This document shows, in pieces, positions 16,278 through 24,187 of a stretch of DNA of 64,000 nt. A program made the translations under genes and the position numbers. This stretch comes from JAKANT01 sp035502095. Lineage in GTDB: Bacteria > Pseudomonadota > Gammaproteobacteria > Burkholderiales > Burkholderiaceae_F. The stretch lies in the NCBI GenBank assembly GCA_035502095.1, contig DATJUX010000020.1, forward strand, positions 116,233 to 180,232, read 5' to 3'. Within the stretch, counting starts at the first letter, position 1. Each line of letters begins with the position of its first letter. The notes under the pieces were generated by a model. That model was not told where the DNA came from. It saw only the letters and a program-made list of their open reading frames with translations, and ran no database searches.

Positions 16278-17945
16278 ATGCAGGCAAACGCGGTTGTCGA
16301 CAGCGACGAGCGGGAAGAACTGGCGCGCTACCGGGACGCCATCGGCCTGGTCGGTGACGGCTTCTTCGTTCTCAGCCCCGAATGGCGATTGATCGAGGTC
16401 AACGCTGCGTTGTGCGCGATGTTCGGACGCACCGCCGCCGAGTTCGTCGGCCATAGCCCGCTGGAGTTCGTGGCCGAATCGGACCGGTCCCTGTTGCGCG
16501 AGACGCTCGAGCGCATTCCGACGAGCGCGCAACGGCGCACGCGCTACGAAGCGCTGCGTGCCGACGGCAGCGCGTTTCCGATCCTCGTGCGCGCGGCCAC
16601 CCATCGCGACCGTGCGGGCGCCGTGCGAGGTTCGGTCGGCTTCGTGACGGACCTCTCGGAGTTCGAGCAGGCAGAGCGCGCGACCGCGCGGTCGCAGCGT
16701 GAACTGACCGCGATCCTCGACAACATGCAGGACACGTACTACCGCGTGGATGCGGGCGGTTCGCTCGTGCGCGCGTCGAAATCGCTGCAGCGGCTGCTCG
16801 GATACACCGAGAGCGAGGCGGTGGGTCGCGATATCGCGACCTTCTATGTCCAGCCCGGGGATCGCGCCCAGTTCCTCGCGGCGCTGCAGGCCGGTGGCGG
16901 TTCGGTGTCGAACTTCGAGACGTGGCTGCGCCATCACGACGGCAGCAAGGTGCGCGTTTCGACCAACGCGCATCTCCTCTTCGATGCGGCGGGCAGCGTG
17001 ATCGGCGTCGAAGGCACGGCACGCGACATCACAGACCTGCATCGAGCGCGCGAGGACCTGCGCCTGGCTGCGCAGGTGTTCCGCGCCGCCACCGAGGCGA
17101 TCCTGATCACGGACCCGGAGTTCTCGATCGTCTCGATCAATCCGGCGTTCGCCGACCTGCTCGGCGTGGCGAGCCGCGAGGCGATCGGGCGCCCCCTGCT
17201 GGCGTTCGCCCTGATCGATGGCGGCAGTGCCGGTGAGCGTGAACTGCGCAACGCCATGCTGGTGCGCGGCCAGTGGAGCGGCGAGGTGTGGAGCCGCCGC
17301 CGCGACGGGATCGGCTTTCCCTGCTGGCTCAGCCTGTCGGCGGTGCGCGACGAAAACGGCAACGCCACGCACTGCGTGGCGATCCTGTCGGACATCACCG
17401 AACGCAAGGCGACGCAGGCGCGCTTCGAGTTTCTCGCCCACCACGATCCGCTCACGCTGCTGCCGAACCGGTTGCTGCTGCGCGACCGGGTCGAGCAGTC
17501 GATCTCGCGCGCTGCGCGCAGCCGGACCGCGCTCGCGCTGCTGTTCCTGGACCTCGACGGTTTCAAGCGCGTGAACGACGACTTCGGGCACCAGACCGGC
17601 GATGCCGTGCTGCGCGAAGTCGGGCGCCGGCTGCTCGGTTGCGTGCGCAACACCGATACGGTCTGCCGTCACGGCGGCGACGAGTTCGTGATCGCGCTCA
17701 CGGATCTCAGCGATCCCGCGTACCTGCCGGAGATCGCCAACAAGCTGCGGCACGAGCTGCAGTTGCCGATGCGGATACAGGGCGGCGAAGTGCGCATGCG
17801 GTGCTCGATCGGCGTGGCGTTGTACCCGCGCGATGGCCGCGATCACGACGCGCTGCTCGCGCACGCCGACGGGGCGATGTACGCTGCCAAGCGGCGCGCG
17901 GATTCGCAGCCGGCGCACGGGTGGCAAGAGGACAGAAACGACTAG
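16278..17945 (+). CDS. Diguanylate cyclase with three PAS domains
   Basis: A 555-residue soluble signalling protein. Three PAS domains are visible at about 15-130, 140-255 and 262-380. A GGDEF domain follows (about 388-545) with the signature GGDEF at 466-470, preceded by HHDPLTLLPNR. There is no EAL domain. An intact GGDEF suggests synthesis of cyclic di-GMP in response to ligands, oxygen or redox state sensed by PAS. No transmembrane helix is present. ATG 16278 was chosen because it begins close to the first PAS domain, with GGAG just upstream; a longer in-frame start at 16176 adds unrelated sequence. Confidence 0.9.
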   Translation: MQANAVVDSDEREELARYRDAIGLVGDGFFVLSPEWRLIEVNAALCAMFGRTAAEFVGHSPLEFVAESDRSLLRETLERIPTSAQRRTRYEALRADGSAFPILVRAATHRDRAGAVRGSVGFVTDLSEFEQAERATARSQRELTAILDNMQDTYYRVDAGGSLVRASKSLQRLLGYTESEAVGRDIATFYVQPGDRAQFLAALQAGGGSVSNFETWLRHHDGSKVRVSTNAHLLFDAAGSVIGVEGTARDITDLHRAREDLRLAAQVFRAATEAILITDPEFSIVSINPAFADLLGVASREAIGRPLLAFALIDGGSAGERELRNAMLVRGQWSGEVWSRRRDGIGFPCWLSLSAVRDENGNATHCVAILSDITERKATQARFEFLAHHDPLTLLPNRLLLRDRVEQSISRAARSRTALALLFLDLDGFKRVNDDFGHQTGDAVLREVGRRLLGCVRNTDTVCRHGGDEFVIALTDLSDPAYLPEIANKLRHELQLPMRIQGGEVRMRCSIGVALYPRDGRDHDALLAHADGAMYAAKRRADSQPAHGWQEDRND

Positions 17946-18001
17946 GCGCGGATTGACGGACTTCTTGATGCAACCCGTGCAGTCCGGGTCGGGGCCCTTT
18001 T

Positions 18002-19183
18002 TCAGACCTGCGCCAGTCTTTCGAGCGCCGTGCGTAGTGTTTCGTCCTTCTTCGCGAAGCAGAAGCGCACCACCTGCGCCTCGAACGGCTGCTGGTAAAA
18101 ACCGGCGACCGGGATCGCGGCGACACCGTGGCGCGTCACCAGCGTACGCACGAAGTCGGCTTCGCTGGCGTCGCTGATCGCGGCGTAACGCGCGAGCGCG
18201 AAGTACGTTCCCTCGCAAGGAAGGACCTCGAATCGCGATGCGCGCAGGCCGGCGCAGAAGAGATCGCGCTTGGCCTGGTAGAACGCGGGCAGCCCGAGGT
18301 AGGGCGCGGGGTCGTGCAGGTACGAGGCGAGCGCGTGCTGGGCTGGCGTGTTGACGGCGAACACCATGAACTGGTGCACCTTGCGTATTTCGGCGCTGAG
18401 GTGCGCGGGCGCGCACGCGTAGCCGATCTTCCAGCCGGTCGCGTGAAACGTCTTGCCGAAGCTCGAGATCACGACAGCGTTAAGTGCCAACGCCGGCGAC
18501 GCCGCGATCGAACGATGCGGCACGCCGTCGAACACGATGTGCTCGTACACCTCGTCGGACAGCACCAGGATGCCGGTTGCCGCGACCAGTTCCTCGAGCG
18601 CGCGCACATCCTCGACTTGCAACGTGCGGCCGGTCGGGTTGTGTGGGAAGTTGAGCAGCAGCAAACGCGTGCGCGCCGTGATGGCGCCGCGGATCCGTTC
18701 CCAATCGGGTGCGTATCCGCGTGTGTGATCGAGCGGCACCGGCACCGGCGTACCGCCCGCGAGCACGATCGACGGTACGTAGCTGTCGTACACCGGCTCG
18801 AGCACGATCACTTCGTCCCCGGGCGAGACCAGAGCGAGGATGGTCGTCATGATCGCCTGCGTCGCGCCGGCGGTCACCGTGATCTCCGTGTCCGGGTCGT
18901 AGCGGTGGCCGTAGGCAGACGCGACCTTGGCGGCGATCGCGCTGCGCAAGGCTGCGACGCCTGCCATCGGTGCGTACTGGTTGTGCCCGTCAGCGAGGGC
19001 TGCCGCATAACAATGCTTCAGTTGCGGATCGCAGTCGAAATCGGGGAAGCCCTGGCCGAGGTTCACCGCTCCGTGTTCGTTCGCAAGGGCGGAAATCACG
19101 GTAAAGATAGTGGTGCCTACGCCGGGCAGTTTCGACCTGCCCACGCGAGCGGCAGCGGCGGCGCGCGGTTTTTCCTGGTCCAT
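18002..19183 (-). CDS. ybdL: Pyridoxal-phosphate aminotransferase, YbdL-like (methionine aminotransferase)
   Basis: A 393-residue fold-type I aminotransferase. It closely follows E. coli YbdL along its length: SKLPGVGTTIF, NLGQGFPDFD, NQYAPMAG, HNPTGR, SSFGKTFHATGWK (the PLP lysine is in SSFGK), KVHQFMVFAVNTPAQ and CEGTYF. YbdL prefers methionine, with histidine and phenylalanine as lesser substrates; a methionine-salvage role is likely but not proven. ATG 19183 is the start nearest the conserved region. The gene converges with the diguanylate cyclase and diverges from the GNAT/exonuclease gene. Confidence 0.88.
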   Translation of the reverse strand: MDQEKPRAAAAARVGRSKLPGVGTTIFTVISALANEHGAVNLGQGFPDFDCDPQLKHCYAAALADGHNQYAPMAGVAALRSAIAAKVASAYGHRYDPDTEITVTAGATQAIMTTILALVSPGDEVIVLEPVYDSYVPSIVLAGGTPVPVPLDHTRGYAPDWERIRGAITARTRLLLLNFPHNPTGRTLQVEDVRALEELVAATGILVLSDEVYEHIVFDGVPHRSIAASPALALNAVVISSFGKTFHATGWKIGYACAPAHLSAEIRKVHQFMVFAVNTPAQHALASYLHDPAPYLGLPAFYQAKRDLFCAGLRASRFEVLPCEGTYFALARYAAISDASEADFVRTLVTRHGVAAIPVAGFYQQPFEAQVVRFCFAKKDETLRTALERLAQV

Positions 19184-19349
19184 GCGGATTCGATGCGTTG
19201 GTGGCGATGCCCTGGGCCCGCTCGCTGTGGATTCTACGTTTTGCGGCGCACGCGAAAGCGGCTCACCGGCCAGCAATTCGTGTGACCGTGCCGAAATGTG
19301 CGTGGCAGACTGCGCGCCGGGCGAGCCTTACTCGCCGGCTCTTCCCGCG

Positions 19350-20390
19350 ATGATCGTTGCCACCGGATCGAAGGTATTGCTGCGACACGCCGAGCTCGCG
19401 GATCGGGAACGTGCCTATGCGTGGTACGCGCACTCCGATCTGACGCCCTCGTTTCTCGGTCCGCCGCTCTATCCCGACCATCCCGTGCCGGGCTACGAGG
19501 CGTTCTGCGAGGACTACCTGCCGTTCTTCTTCGACGGCACGCGCCCGTTCGACGGCCGCGCGCTCATGATCCAGTCCAGCGGCGCCGACGTCGGGTTCCT
19601 CAGTCACGGCCCGATCTCGCTCCTGCACGACGTGGCCGAGATCGAGCTGTGGTTCGGTGGCCGCGCCTTGTGCGGCAACGGGCGCGGCGCGGAAGCCCTC
19701 ACGCTGGCGTGTGCGTGGATGCAGGCGACGTTCGGCATCGATCGCTTCCTCTTGCGTCCTTCGCGCCGCAACGTGCACGCACTGCGCGCCATCCGCCGCG
19801 CCGGATTCCGCGAGACGGATCTCGCCGCGGCGGAGGTGGTCCGCCAGTTGCAGCTGCCGCCCGGCGAGTATGCCGACGAAGCGCTCCTGTTTCGCACGCT
19901 GCCGCCGCCGCCGGCGCGGTTGCCCGTGCAGCGCGACCGGATCTACGTTTTCGTCGACAGCGAGTTCACAAGCCTCACCGAACCGCGCCTCATCAGCCTG
20001 GCTGCGGTGGCGACCGACGGCGCTAACTTCTATTGCGAACTCTCGGATTGGCCGCGCGCGTCGTGCAGCGAGTTCGTGCGCACGACCGTGTTGCCGCTTC
20101 TCGATGGCGATACGGTGCCCCATCCGGCGGCCGCCGAGTCATTCACGCGTTGGCTCGCCGAGCGCGCGGCAGCGGCGCCGGTGACCCTGGTTTCCGACTC
20201 GGGCTTCGATCGCTGGGCACTCTCAGACCTGCTCGGCCGTGAGGACCTTCCGCCCGGCTGCGTGTGGGCTCGGGTGCCGATCCACTACGAGCAACTGGAT
20301 GCCGCCGTCGAGGGACTCGGCTTGCGCCGGCACCATGCGCTCGACGATGCCCGCGCGCTACGCCACATCATCCTCGAAGAGCAGCGCTGA
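19350..20390 (+). CDS. Fusion of GNAT acetyltransferase and DEDDh 3'-5' exonuclease domains
   Basis: A 346-residue two-domain protein. Residues about 1-185 resemble a RimJ/RimL-type GNAT acetyltransferase (VLLRHAELADRE start, IELWFGGRALCGNGRGAEAL acetyl-CoA loop, then NVHALRAIRRAGFRE). Residues about 197-346 resemble the small DEDDh exoribonucleases related to Rv2179c: VDSEFT (Asp203, Glu205), SDSGFD (Asp283) and HHALDDAR (His329, Asp333). All four acidic residues and the histidine appear intact. ATG 19350 is used; the ribosome site is weak and an upstream ATG at 19296 is possible. Its last 33 bases overlap the end of the convergent PIN gene. Confidence 0.8.
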   Translation: MIVATGSKVLLRHAELADRERAYAWYAHSDLTPSFLGPPLYPDHPVPGYEAFCEDYLPFFFDGTRPFDGRALMIQSSGADVGFLSHGPISLLHDVAEIELWFGGRALCGNGRGAEALTLACAWMQATFGIDRFLLRPSRRNVHALRAIRRAGFRETDLAAAEVVRQLQLPPGEYADEALLFRTLPPPPARLPVQRDRIYVFVDSEFTSLTEPRLISLAAVATDGANFYCELSDWPRASCSEFVRTTVLPLLDGDTVPHPAAAESFTRWLAERAAAAPVTLVSDSGFDRWALSDLLGREDLPPGCVWARVPIHYEQLDAAVEGLGLRRHHALDDARALRHIILEEQR

Positions 20391-20807
20391 GCCCGCCGCA
20401 CGCGGCGGGAGGATCTTCAGGCGAGCCGCGCGCGCGCGAGCAGCGGTGGCAAGCAGCGCCTTGTCCTTGGTAAAGAGAACCGCGGCGTGCGCCGCATATG
20501 CAAGGTCGAGGAATTTCTGATCGGCCGGGTCGGCGCAGCGAACCGGCGCTGCGGTCGCGACACTTGTCAGCTCCGCAAGCGCCTGCCAGTGTTGCAGCAG
20601 CCTGCGCCGCGGCTCCGCGTCGAGGCCGAATCGAGGTCGCGCGAGTACAGCGTCCAGTTCCGCATCGGTCTCCGCCGAGCGCACTGCCCGCAGGTCCCGC
20701 CGCTCGAGCGCGGCCCTTAGCGGCCGCGCGGCGGGATCGTCGAAGACCCAGCAATCGAGAACGACGTTCGTATCGACGACGACGCGCGGCACGCGCGTGG
20801 CTGTCAC
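20358..20807 (-). CDS. PIN-domain protein
   Basis: A 149-residue PIN-fold protein. The opening RVVVDTNVVL carries the first catalytic aspartate, an acidic residue follows in the SAETDAELD segment, and DPADQKFLDLAYA supplies two more. PIN proteins are usually magnesium-dependent ribonucleases, and this size class includes putative toxins, but no antitoxin-like gene is adjacent. The start is GTG at 20807, overlapping the TGA of the upstream membrane-protein gene (GTGA). Its 3' end overlaps the convergent GNAT/exonuclease gene by 33 bases. Confidence 0.8.
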   Translation of the reverse strand: MTATRVPRVVVDTNVVLDCWVFDDPAARPLRAALERRDLRAVRSAETDAELDAVLARPRFGLDAEPRRRLLQHWQALAELTSVATAAPVRCADPADQKFLDLAYAAHAAVLFTKDKALLATAARARAARLKILPPRAAGSALLFEDDVA

Positions 20808-21316
20808 GGAAACACGGGGATCGCGGGATCCTCGCCGCGGTCGGCAACGGTCGGGTCTTCGCGCTGCACCAGCTTGTGAATCTCGTCGACCCGATCCGCC
20901 GGCACGTCGACCATCAGCAGGATCTTGCCGGAGTCGAGATCGCGCTTGAACGGCGCCAGCTGTTTGCTCGGCACGGAAAGACCGATCAGAGTCGATGCCC
21001 AGCTGCCGAACATGCCGCCGAAGATCGTGCAGCCGATCAGCGTGCCGACGCCGAGGTCGAGCCCTTCGGGTGGCGAGATCATCAGATAGGCGCCCAGCAG
21101 GACACCGCCCGCCAGCCCGAGGGCAGCGCCGAGCTGCAGGCTGTGTTTCAGGTCGGAGGTCTGTGCCACGGTCGCGGCATGCAGCTCGCCGAGCGACATG
21201 CCGTCGCGGCCGATGAAGTGCATGCACTTGTCTTCGATCCGCGCGAGCAACAGGTCATTCGCGGTGCGGATCGCGCACGCCAGGTCGGGAAGGACGAAAT
21301 ACAAGCGTCGGCGCAT
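20804..21316 (-). CDS. Conserved membrane protein of unknown function
   Basis: A 170-residue protein beginning MRRRLYFVLPDLACAIRTAN, with a central glycine-rich membrane region of about two helices (around 68-115, LGAALGLAGGVLLGAYLM and IGCTIFGGMFGSW). The C-terminal part (LMVDVPADRVDEIHKLV) looks like a small soluble ferredoxin-like domain. The pattern resembles proteins widespread in betaproteobacteria that have no assigned role. GAGGAAG precedes the ATG. The stop overlaps the PIN start (GTGA), so the two are coupled. Confidence 0.75.
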   Translation of the reverse strand: MRRRLYFVLPDLACAIRTANDLLLARIEDKCMHFIGRDGMSLGELHAATVAQTSDLKHSLQLGAALGLAGGVLLGAYLMISPPEGLDLGVGTLIGCTIFGGMFGSWASTLIGLSVPSKQLAPFKRDLDSGKILLMVDVPADRVDEIHKLVQREDPTVADRGEDPAIPVFP

Positions 21317-21497
21317 AGCTTCCTCCAGTAGCCGCCGCGAATCCTCTTGCGGCGCGACCCCGGCGCTGCGGCAATCGCTGTGCTTTCCTGCACGCCTGCT
21401 GTTTGCGCCGGGGCCTGCGCCCGCGGGCGAGGCTCCGTCAGCGTTCATGCAATTCCGTCGGTGTTGGTATAGGAGCCTTGTCAACCTAAGTCAAGGC

Positions 21498-21887
21498 TCA
21501 ATTCAGATCGAGCGCGTGCGAGCGCAACTCGGCAAGCGAAACCACCTCGAGGGCGCGCTCGTGCGACGCGGCAAGCACGACCGGCGGCGCGACGCCGGCA
21601 CGCAACGCTTCGCGCCAGCGGGTGACGCACAGGCACCAACGATCGCCGGGCACCAGGCCGGGGAAGTCGAACTCGGGGTGCGGCGTCGAAAGATCGTTGC
21701 CGCGCGCACGCGAGAAGGCCAAAAACGGTTCGGTCATCTGTGCGCAGACCGTGTGCGATCCGACGTCCTGCGGCCCGGTGTGGCAATAGCCGTCGCGGTA
21801 GAACCCGGTGCGCGGGCGCTCGCAGCAGCAGGCGAGCGGCTCGCCCAGCACGTTGCGGGCCGAGGACGGCCGATCGTCGTCGCGCAT
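21498..21887 (-). CDS. DUF2237 family protein
   Basis: A 129-residue soluble protein. Features typical of DUF2237 are visible: NVLGEPLACCC, TGFYRDGYCHTGPQDVGSHTVCA, and GDRWCLCVTRWREA. It has many conserved cysteines and no known biochemical function. It is the last gene of the MCE operon, two bases after the auxiliary lipoprotein gene, and so is probably cotranscribed with it. Nothing in the sequence links it to lipid transport other than this position. Confidence 0.85.
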   Translation of the reverse strand: MRDDDRPSSARNVLGEPLACCCERPRTGFYRDGYCHTGPQDVGSHTVCAQMTEPFLAFSRARGNDLSTPHPEFDFPGLVPGDRWCLCVTRWREALRAGVAPPVVLAASHERALEVVSLAELRSHALDLN

Positions 21888-21889
21888 CG

Positions 21890-22495
21890 TCAGTTCGACG
21901 TCTCGACCACGGACTCGATCCAGGCCGACGCCTCGTCGAGAAACGCGGTGAGCGCGCGATTGATGGCCGCGGCCCCGGCGGCGGCATCGGGGGCGGCTGC
22001 GGGCGCACTCTCCACGAACGTATGCCGTCCGAGCAGCCGGCGCTGCCTGCGGTCGACGACTTCGACCACGACGGAGATCCGGCCGACACCTCCACCGCCC
22101 GCGCTCAGGTCATGCACGACGTCGTCGACGACGACATTGACGAGTACGTCGCCCGACACGCCGCTGCCGAGCCGCGTGACGCTCGTGAACGCCTGCCGTG
22201 CCTCCATGCGCTGCACGAGCAACTGCGCCACGCGCAACGTGGGCCGGTCGGTCCACTCGTTGTATTGATAGAAGGCACGCTCGCCGCTGGCGCGCGAAAA
22301 CGACATGCCGTAGGCGTTGCCGACCGCGTTGCTCGAGATCGGGGAGACGACGACCGCGTGCGGGATCGGTTGCGCACGCGGAGCAGGCGTGGGTGCACCA
22401 TCCTCGAAGCGGTAGTAGCTCTGCGCGCTGCGTTCCGGGAGTATCTGCCCGCAGCCCGCAAGCAGCACGAGGGTGGCACACACGACGCGCCACAC
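21890..22495 (-). CDS. Auxiliary lipoprotein of the MCE transporter (PqiC/DUF330-like)
   Basis: A 201-residue lipoprotein: the signal peptide ends in LLAGC. The mature part resembles the ABC-type transport auxiliary component family, with SYYRFED near the start, the FYQYNEWTDRP motif and the RWVE-like VDDVVHDLS region. Such proteins anchor an MCE system to the outer membrane. The start is GTG at 22495, with GGGGAG upstream inside the previous gene's end. It follows the MCE gene by two bases. Confidence 0.85.
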   Translation of the reverse strand: MWRVVCATLVLLAGCGQILPERSAQSYYRFEDGAPTPAPRAQPIPHAVVVSPISSNAVGNAYGMSFSRASGERAFYQYNEWTDRPTLRVAQLLVQRMEARQAFTSVTRLGSGVSGDVLVNVVVDDVVHDLSAGGGGVGRISVVVEVVDRRQRRLLGRHTFVESAPAAAPDAAAGAAAINRALTAFLDEASAWIESVVETSN

Positions 22496-22497
22496 GA

Positions 22498-23436
22498 CTA
22501 GTGCTCCCCAGGCCCCAGCTGCTCCTTCGACGGCCCGAGCAGCGCGGATGCGGGGTCGCGGAAGCGGTCGAGCGCTCGGTTGAACGCCTCGACGCTCGAG
22601 CGCAATTCCATGGCAATGACGGTCAGGTCGTCATCGGTGGCGTCGCTGGCGCGATCGATCGACGCTGCGATGCCCTTGCTTTCGCGCTCGAGCGACTGCG
22701 CGGCGGAGGTCATGGCCTGGAGCGCGGCTTGCGCGTCGGCGAGCGCCGGTTCGATGTTCCTGCCGGCCAGTTCCGCCGCGGAGGCGATGCGATCGCTGGC
22801 GCGGCCGACGGAGGTGACCGCGCGGTCGAACGCGGCCATCGTGTGGTCGAGCGTGACGAGCCGCTTGTTCAGGCCAGCCGTCAGGTCGCGCAGGTTGCGC
22901 AGCGCTTCGCCCATCGCCTCCCGGTTTTCGGCGCGGAACGCGCGGTTGAGGTTGTTGATCGCCTCGGCCGCCAGATCGCCGACCTGGCTGAAGCGACCAG
23001 TCAGGTTGTCGGCGTCCGACTCGCCTTCGGCGATCACCGGATAGGTGGCACCTGGGGGAACCTCGACCAGCGGGAAGCCGGCATTGGCAGGGGTGACCAG
23101 GTTGATGCTGGCGATGCCCGTGATCAGGTTGCGCGTGACAATGGCAACCGTGTCCTGCGAGACGGGCACGCGCCGATCTACCCGCACCGTGACGCGCACC
23201 CGGTTGACCGATTCGGTCAGCGCGATGTCCTCGACGCGGCCGACCTTGATGCCGCGCACGGCCACGTCGCCGCCCAGCTGCAGGCCGTCGAGCGACTGGT
23301 GCTCGAAGAAGATGGTGTAGTAGGAGAAGTCGCGCCGCGAGCCGAAATCCTGCAGCCAGAACAGGCCGGCCGCGACGGCGGCGAGCAGCACCAGGATCGC
23401 CGCGCCGACGAACGTGTACCGCGCTTCAGCCTCCAT
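22498..23436 (-). CDS. MCE-domain substrate-binding protein (MlaD-like)
   Basis: A 312-residue protein anchored by one N-terminal helix (about 12-30). The MCE domain (about 38-120) shows GLQLGGDVAVRGIKVGRVEDI and the TGIASINL segment. After it comes a long helical, coiled-coil-prone region to the C-terminus, typical of MCE proteins outside the short MlaD type. It probably forms a hexameric ring or tube that carries phospholipid across the periplasm. ATG 23436 lies within the end of the ATPase gene (11-base overlap), preceded by GGGAGG. Confidence 0.9.
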   Translation of the reverse strand: MEAEARYTFVGAAILVLLAAVAAGLFWLQDFGSRRDFSYYTIFFEHQSLDGLQLGGDVAVRGIKVGRVEDIALTESVNRVRVTVRVDRRVPVSQDTVAIVTRNLITGIASINLVTPANAGFPLVEVPPGATYPVIAEGESDADNLTGRFSQVGDLAAEAINNLNRAFRAENREAMGEALRNLRDLTAGLNKRLVTLDHTMAAFDRAVTSVGRASDRIASAAELAGRNIEPALADAQAALQAMTSAAQSLERESKGIAASIDRASDATDDDLTVIAMELRSSVEAFNRALDRFRDPASALLGPSKEQLGPGEH

Positions 23437-24187
23437 CGTCGCCTCCCTCGAGCATTGTACGAACCGCGAAATACGCGCGCACCCATGGATCGTCGACGTG
23501 CATCACCTCGCGCACGGGACCATCGGCGCGCACGCGGCCTTGGGCGAGAACGATGACGCGATCGACCGCTCCGAGCAGCGTATCAAGGTCATGCGTCACG
23601 ACAAACACGGTGATACCAAGGTCATCGACCAGTCCGCGCACCATCGAGTCGAACGCGCGCGCGGTGATCGGGTCCAGCCCGGAGGTCGGTTCGTCGAGGA
23701 ACAGGACCTGCGGCTCGAGCGCGAGCGCGCGTGCCAGGGCCGCCCGCTTGCGCATGCCGCCGGACAGTTCGCTCGGCAGCTTGTTGGCCGCCGACAGCGG
23801 CAGGCCCGCCTGAGCAAGGCGCAGGCGCACCTGCGCGCGCACCAGGCGGGGCGGCAGCTGCTCGTGCTCGCGCATCGGCGCCGCGACGTTCTGCGCGACC
23901 GTGAGCGAAGACCACAGCGCGCCGTCCTGGAACAGCACGCCTATACGCCGTCGCACCGCGTCGACTTCGTCCTCCGCATCGGCCCACATGTCCGTGCCGA
24001 GCACGCGCACCGTTCCCTGGTCCGGCCGCCGCAAGCCGATCATTTCCCGCAGCAGGACCGACTTGCCGCTGCCGCTTCCGCCGATCAGCGCGACCAGGGT
24101 CCCCGCGGAAATGCTGAAGCTGACGCCGGCATGCACCCGCTGCTCGCCGAAGCGGGTGGATACGTTGTCGACCTCGATGACGCCCAA
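23426..24187 (-). CDS. ABC transporter ATPase (MlaF-like)
   Basis: A 253-residue ATPase. Walker A is GGSGSGKS, the signature is LSGGM, Walker B is VLFLDEPTSGLDP, and the H-loop is in VVTHDLD. The tandem EPTSGLDPITA stretch is characteristic of the MlaF/Ttg2A group. It energises the permease encoded directly upstream. The start is TTG at 24187 immediately after the permease TAG, with GGGGAT upstream in the permease end. No separate regulatory subunit gene follows, in keeping with the STAS domain being fused to the permease. Confidence 0.92.
   Translation of the reverse strand: MGVIEVDNVSTRFGEQRVHAGVSFSISAGTLVALIGGSGSGKSVLLREMIGLRRPDQGTVRVLGTDMWADAEDEVDAVRRRIGVLFQDGALWSSLTVAQNVAAPMREHEQLPPRLVRAQVRLRLAQAGLPLSAANKLPSELSGGMRKRAALARALALEPQVLFLDEPTSGLDPITARAFDSMVRGLVDDLGITVFVVTHDLDTLLGAVDRVIVLAQGRVRADGPVREVMHVDDPWVRAYFAVRTMLEGGDDGG

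Noticed and set aside
17965..18005. Terminator between the diguanylate cyclase and the aminotransferase
   Set aside because: A TTTTT run is present at about 17998, but the only stem nearby (ACCCG/CGGGT) is five pairs long and not adjacent to the T run.
20358..20807. Classical PIN toxin-antitoxin pair
   Set aside because: The coupled upstream gene encodes a 170-residue membrane protein, not a small DNA-binding antitoxin.
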